Notes under the pieces: model-generated | Told to the model about the DNA's origin: nothing | What the model saw: the letters and a program-made list of their open reading frames with translations, nothing else | Databases searched by the model: none | In this document: positions 8,269 to 11,327 of the stretch, piece after piece | Layout of the letters: each line of letters starts with the position of its first letter | Numbering within the stretch: position 1 is the stretch's first letter | From: JALSHZ01 sp964439815 | GTDB lineage: Bacteria; Pseudomonadota; Gammaproteobacteria; UWMA-0217 | Direction: 5' to 3' | DNA length: 11,327 nucleotides | Assembly: GCA_964439815.1 (NCBI GenBank) | Contig: CAYTPO010000043.1 | Coordinates: 1-11,327, forward strand | Program-made: the position numbers and the translations under genes

Positions 8269-9453
8269 ATGGAAAACAACCATTACGATGTCATCATCAT
8301 TGGCGCCGGTGCCGCCGGGTTGCTCTGTGCCATCGAGGCGGGCAAACGCGGCCGCAAGGTTCTGCTGCTGGACAAGGCCGACAAGGCAGGAAAGAAAATC
8401 CTGATCTCCGGTGGTGGTCGCTGCAATTTCACCAACCTCCATACTGACGCCAGCAACTACCTATCGGCCAATCCGCATTTCTGCAAATCGGCGCTGGCCC
8501 GCTTCACGCCCTGGGATTTCATGGCGTTGATGAGTGATCACGGCCTGACCTGGCACGAAAAGACCCTGGGTCAGCTGTTCTGCGACCAGCGTGCAGGTGC
8601 CATTGTCGATATGCTGCTGACACTGTGCAGACAGACCGGCGTTACCCTAACACTGGATACCGCAATCCAAAGCATTGAAAAACACAATGACTTTGAGGTA
8701 AGGACCGGCAGCGGAAGATGGAATGCCGATTCGCTGGTCATTGCCACCGGCGGCCCGTCGATACCGCGCATGGGCGCCACGGATTTCGGCACCCGCATTG
8801 CGGCACAATTCGGTTTGCGTACCATCCCCTTCACACCTGCTCTGGTGCCGTTGATATTGGGTAGAACAGAGATGGAAAACCTTTTCAACGGCCTGGCTGG
8901 TGTTTCGACCGAGGTAGTCCTCTCCTGCAACGGACACGCCTTTCGCGAGCAGATGCTGATCACACACAAGGGCATCAGTGGCCCCGCCGTACTGCAGATT
9001 TCGTCGTACTGGCTTCCTGGTGAAACCCTTCATGCCAACCTGCTCCCGGATATCGATGCCGAGACATGGTCGCAGAGCATTCGCAGCCAATCACCCGATG
9101 CACAGCTGAAAACGGTGCTGGGGAGACTGTTACCCAAAAAGCTGGGGCATCACCTGTGCCAGTTCTATTTCAGCAACAAACCCATTCGCCAGTTCACGCC
9201 CCGGGAACTGCAGGGCATCATCACTAGGCTTCAGGATCTGGAAATCAAGCCCGGGAAGACCGAAGGCCTGCGGACCGCAGAAGTATCGACCGGTGGTGTG
9301 GACACCGCCGAATTGTCATCCAGAACATTCGAAAGCAAGCGCGTTCCCGGACTCCATTTCATTGGTGAAACCGTGGATGTCACCGGCCACTTGGGAGGGT
9401 TCAACTTCCAGTGGGCCTGGGCATCGGGGTGGTGTGCCGGGCAGATCGTATAA
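8269..9453 (+). CDS. yhiN: YhiN / HI0933-family FAD-dependent flavoprotein (BaiN-like oxidoreductase)
   Basis: A predicted cytoplasmic FAD-binding oxidoreductase of 394 residues, usual length for the family. The N-terminal Rossmann fold has VIIIGAGAAG (GxGxxG at 12-17), followed by LLLDKADKAGKKILISGGGRCNFTN-type sequence; the GGGRCNFTN signature is at about 48-56. The middle holds LVIATGG and HKGISGPAVLQISSYW. The C-terminus, from about residue 337, carries AEVSTGGVDTAELSSRTFES, PGLHFIGE and GGFNFQWAWASGW, the FAD-closing signature of this family. The HEKTLGQLFCD stretch matches, from memory, the YhiN branch. Substrate and physiological reaction are not established for YhiN; related BaiN proteins act on bile-acid-type enones, which should not be transferred here. 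It is divergent from pyc and is followed by a 229-base gap, so is probably a single-gene unit. Confidence 0.92.
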   Translation: MENNHYDVIIIGAGAAGLLCAIEAGKRGRKVLLLDKADKAGKKILISGGGRCNFTNLHTDASNYLSANPHFCKSALARFTPWDFMALMSDHGLTWHEKTLGQLFCDQRAGAIVDMLLTLCRQTGVTLTLDTAIQSIEKHNDFEVRTGSGRWNADSLVIATGGPSIPRMGATDFGTRIAAQFGLRTIPFTPALVPLILGRTEMENLFNGLAGVSTEVVLSCNGHAFREQMLITHKGISGPAVLQISSYWLPGETLHANLLPDIDAETWSQSIRSQSPDAQLKTVLGRLLPKKLGHHLCQFYFSNKPIRQFTPRELQGIITRLQDLEIKPGKTEGLRTAEVSTGGVDTAELSSRTFESKRVPGLHFIGETVDVTGHLGGFNFQWAWASGWCAGQIV

Positions 9454-9666
9454 TCAGGGGGAATCCGTCACATCAAGCATCAGCGTCTTGCATGGACAGT
9501 GATATTGCAGTGATTTTGCGACCGGAATTATTTGCAAATCCCGTCAGTATGGTAGTTTTCAATTCAATGCGAATGCTGGCTGGCCACGCCCAGACTGCGT
9601 TCCAAAAAGGATTTCCTGACCTGGTTTCCGGCATGGAGCGGCCCAGGTGGGTAACACGACCATAAT

Positions 9667-9671
9667 AAGGA
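9667..9671 (+). promoter_or_regulatory. Probable ribosome binding site of the CZB chemoreceptor
   Basis: AAGGA lies 11 bases before the ATG at 9683. A competing possibility is GGAG at 9635-9638, 8 bases before an in-frame GTG at 9647. That start would add 12 residues (MGNTTIIRIGKD). ATG is preferred on codon grounds, but the choice is not settled. Confidence 0.4.
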
Positions 9672-9682
9672 TTGGCAAGGAT

Positions 9683-11053
9683 ATGCTACAAGACACTGTG
9701 ATGGATATACGTCAAAAGAAGCCCCCCAGCCCCCCCGCAGCAGACAATCGGCAGGATCTGATCGCCTGCCTGCAAGCAGCAATTGCCGGTGATTACACAC
9801 ACTCAGCCAGCGGTAGCGACCAGATTTCCCATCTGATCAACACATTGATCGATAAACTGAAGCACACGACACTGGACGACCTGGATCGAAGCGTCAAACT
9901 CTCCATCAGCACGAATGAAGCGGCCATTTCCTCGGCACGCCTCATGTCTGGCCTCAAACTGGTCGATGACAAGGCGCAAAGTATCGCTGCCGCCGCCGAG
10001 CAAATGGGAGCATCTGTCCTGCACATACACAAATATGGCTCGGATATTGCGCGGGAAACACGCGAGACACGCCATGTTACGGAGCTGGGATCTGAGGCCG
10101 TACATGAGTCGATGAAGAAAATGGACGACATCTCCTCATCGGTCAATGATACCGTCAGCAAGGTGGAATCCCTGATTTCCTTCTCCAGGCGGATCGTCAC
10201 TATTTCGGAAAATATCAAGAACATCGCTTTCCAGACCAACCTGCTCTCATTGAACGCATCGGTTGAAGCGGCTCGTGCCGGTGATGCCGGCAAGGGGTTT
10301 GCCGTCGTTGCCAACGAGGTGCGCAATCTGGCCAGCAGCACCTCGACTGCCACAAAACAGATAGAGGAACTCGTCGTACAATTGCAGGATGAGATCGACA
10401 GTATTTCACAGTCGATGACACGCAGTGCTGATGCGGTTGGTCACGGGCTGGAATCCATCAGGGCGGCCGATGTGCAGATGAAGAGCATCAGTGACAAGAT
10501 CGAGCTGGTCGATTCCAATGCCAGCCAGATATCCATGGCCCTGGAAGAACAGGGGCAGGCCTCCTCGATGGTTGCCAATGGCATAACCGATGTGGCGACC
10601 CACACCGCACGCTGTGTCTCCGACATCGAAAATATTGTCGAAGCCATGGATGGTTTCGAAAGCTCTGTCAGCGAGCAGCTTGGCAAGCTCGCGGAACTCG
10701 AAGTACCCGGCAAGGTATTGCGGCTGGCGCAATCAGACCATGTGATCTGGAAAAAACGGCTGGCCAACATGATTGTCGGCCGTGAAGGTCTGAATCCCAA
10801 CGAGCTGTCCAACCACAACACCTGCAGGCTGGGTAAATGGTACAACCAGGTAACGGATTCCAACTTCCGCAACAACTCGGCCTTCCGCGCTCTGGAACAT
10901 CCGCATCGCCTTGTCCATGACCACGGAATTCGTGCCGTGCGCTATTTCAACGATGGCGACAGCGAGGCGGCTCTGGCAGAAATTCGACGAGTGGAGGAAG
11001 CGTCCAGGGAAGTGCTGAGCATACTGGCACATCTGGCAGAAAACACTACCTGA
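9683..11053 (+). CDS. Soluble methyl-accepting-chemotaxis-type receptor with C-terminal CZB zinc-binding domain
   Basis: A 456-residue protein with no signal peptide or transmembrane segment. After a short Pro-rich start, residues about 25-120 form a HAMP-like/helical linker (LQAAIAGDYT, then DDKAQSIAAAAEQM). Residues about 120-330 are the MCP coiled-coil hairpin; its tip is FQTNLLSLNASVEAARAG, then KGFAVVANEVRNLA (183-217), the CheA/CheW-contact region. Residues about 347-450 form a CZB domain with H353xxW, C381xLGxW and H408xxxH412. Spacings of 24 and 21 residues between these motifs fit the CZB consensus as I recall it. All four zinc ligands are therefore present. Family knowledge: CZB receptors such as Helicobacter TlpD sense zinc or oxidants through the Cys-Zn centre. 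Here it presumably signals to CheA/CheW from the cytoplasm, as there is no other sensory domain. No C-terminal NWETF-type pentapeptide is seen. A second chemoreceptor-like gene follows on the same strand. Confidence 0.9.
   Translation: MLQDTVMDIRQKKPPSPPAADNRQDLIACLQAAIAGDYTHSASGSDQISHLINTLIDKLKHTTLDDLDRSVKLSISTNEAAISSARLMSGLKLVDDKAQSIAAAAEQMGASVLHIHKYGSDIARETRETRHVTELGSEAVHESMKKMDDISSSVNDTVSKVESLISFSRRIVTISENIKNIAFQTNLLSLNASVEAARAGDAGKGFAVVANEVRNLASSTSTATKQIEELVVQLQDEIDSISQSMTRSADAVGHGLESIRAADVQMKSISDKIELVDSNASQISMALEEQGQASSMVANGITDVATHTARCVSDIENIVEAMDGFESSVSEQLGKLAELEVPGKVLRLAQSDHVIWKKRLANMIVGREGLNPNELSNHNTCRLGKWYNQVTDSNFRNNSAFRALEHPHRLVHDHGIRAVRYFNDGDSEAALAEIRRVEEASREVLSILAHLAENTT
9722..9736 (+). 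repeat. Paired poly-C tracts (C6-AG-C7) inside the CZB receptor gene
   Basis: Codons 14-18 (Pro-Pro-Ser-Pro-Pro) are written entirely with CCC and AGC, giving runs of six and seven C separated by AG. All four prolines use the same codon. Such runs near a start codon can slip during replication and shift the frame. The reading frame is intact in this copy. Confidence 0.6.
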
Positions 11054-11065
11054 GCCGTAATAGTC

Positions 11066-11087
11066 CGACCAGGCATGGCTTTGGTCG
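11066..11087 (+). terminator. Stem-loop just after the CZB receptor stop codon
   Basis: CGACCA (11066-11071) pairs with TGGTCG (11082-11087), six Watson-Crick pairs extendable by two G-U pairs, starting 12 bases after the stop. No T-run follows, so it could be a 3'-end mRNA stabiliser or a weak terminator. Confidence 0.3.
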
Positions 11088-11162
11088 TGAGCACTCCAGT
11101 GGTGCCGAAGATCGAACACACAGCGTGAAGGTGGCATCAGACCCAGCCCCTCAGCTGTTTTC

Positions 11163-11177
11163 ACGGGAAGACCCCGT
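11163..11177 (+). other. Short inverted repeat ACGGG-AAGAC-CCCGT upstream of the downstream receptor gene
   Basis: A perfect 5-bp stem with a 5-base loop lies 27 bases before the ATG at 11205 and is followed by a C-rich run, not T. It may be part of a leader structure for the next gene. It is short enough to be chance. Confidence 0.2.
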
Positions 11178-11204
11178 ACCCCCCGCAAGCCAAAGATAAG
11201 AAAA

Positions 11205-11327
11205 ATGAATAATCTTTCAATCAAGACCAAAAGCTGGATTGTATTGGCGCTGATCGTGGCCACGTTACTGATTACCACGACTATTTCCTTTTCCCTGCTC
11301 AAGCAATCGATACTTCACGAACGCCAG
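11205..11327 (+). CDS. N-terminus of a membrane receptor, probably a methyl-accepting chemotaxis protein (3' end outside window)
   Basis: The ATG opens a frame running to the window edge (41 codons): a basic start MNNLSIKTKS, a single hydrophobic helix from about W11 to L32, then LKQSILHERQ entering the periplasm. This is the usual start of a transmembrane chemoreceptor; the LLKQSILHER stretch after the helix resembles the beginning of single-Cache (sCache_2) sensor domains. It follows a chemoreceptor gene on the same strand with a 151-base gap. A sensor kinase or a GGDEF protein could begin the same way. The ribosome binding site is weak (A-rich, AAAGATAAG just upstream). Confidence 0.55.
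   Translation, partial: MNNLSIKTKSWIVLALIVATLLITTTISFSLLKQSILHERQ

Noticed and set aside
9492..9665. 57-codon frame in the gap before the CZB receptor
   Set aside because: There is no Shine-Dalgarno sequence, no recognisable domain, and it overlaps the possible GTG start of the receptor.
9454..9682. Sigma-54 or FliA-type promoter for the chemoreceptor
   Set aside because: The closest GG...GC pair (around TGGCCACGCCCAGACTGC) has 13 instead of 10 intervening bases, and no GCCGATAA-like FliA -10 is present.
11054..11204. Cyclic-di-GMP (GEMM-I), ZTP or cobalamin riboswitch upstream of the receptor
   Set aside because: Only fragments such as GCAAGCC or GGTCGTGA resemble these classes; the conserved cores and their order are missing.

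Overview
The window reads as part of a gammaproteobacterial chromosome. The main pointer is a YhiN-type flavoprotein with the residue pattern I recall from the enterobacterial homologue. Base composition is moderately GC-rich and fairly even, and I see no IS element, tRNA, rRNA, CRISPR array or integrase, so there is no direct sign of recent transfer. The genus cannot be fixed from sequence alone.

Layout: (1) Positions 1-4655, + strand: the 3' part (1550 residues visible) of a giant, Ca-binding-type, cadherin/Ig-like repeat protein. It is cut by the left window edge and ends in a membrane-spanning tail with an acidic end, not in an RTX secretion signal. (2) Positions 4711-8157, - strand: a complete single-chain pyruvate carboxylase, convergent with the repeat protein across 55 bases. 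(3) Positions 8158-8268: a compact divergent promoter region. (4) Positions 8269-9453, + strand: a YhiN/HI0933-family FAD protein. (5) Positions 9454-9682: a 229-base gap in which I see no convincing gene. (6) Positions 9683-11053, + strand: a soluble chemoreceptor-like protein, made of an MCP signalling hairpin plus a C-terminal CZB zinc-binding domain. (7) Positions 11054-11204: a gap with several small inverted repeats. (8) Positions 11205-11327, + strand: the first 41 codons of a membrane protein whose N-terminus looks like a transmembrane chemoreceptor, cut by the right edge.

The genes form three apparently unrelated functional groups: surface adhesion (1), central metabolism (pyruvate carboxylase, with the flavoprotein divergent from it), and taxis signalling (two MCP-type genes in tandem). 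The pair of chemoreceptor genes is the only obvious functional linkage. I found no convincing evidence of a wholly new system. The most notable items are the conserved membrane tail of the giant repeat protein and the soluble CZB receptor, which has paired poly-C tracts near its start codon.
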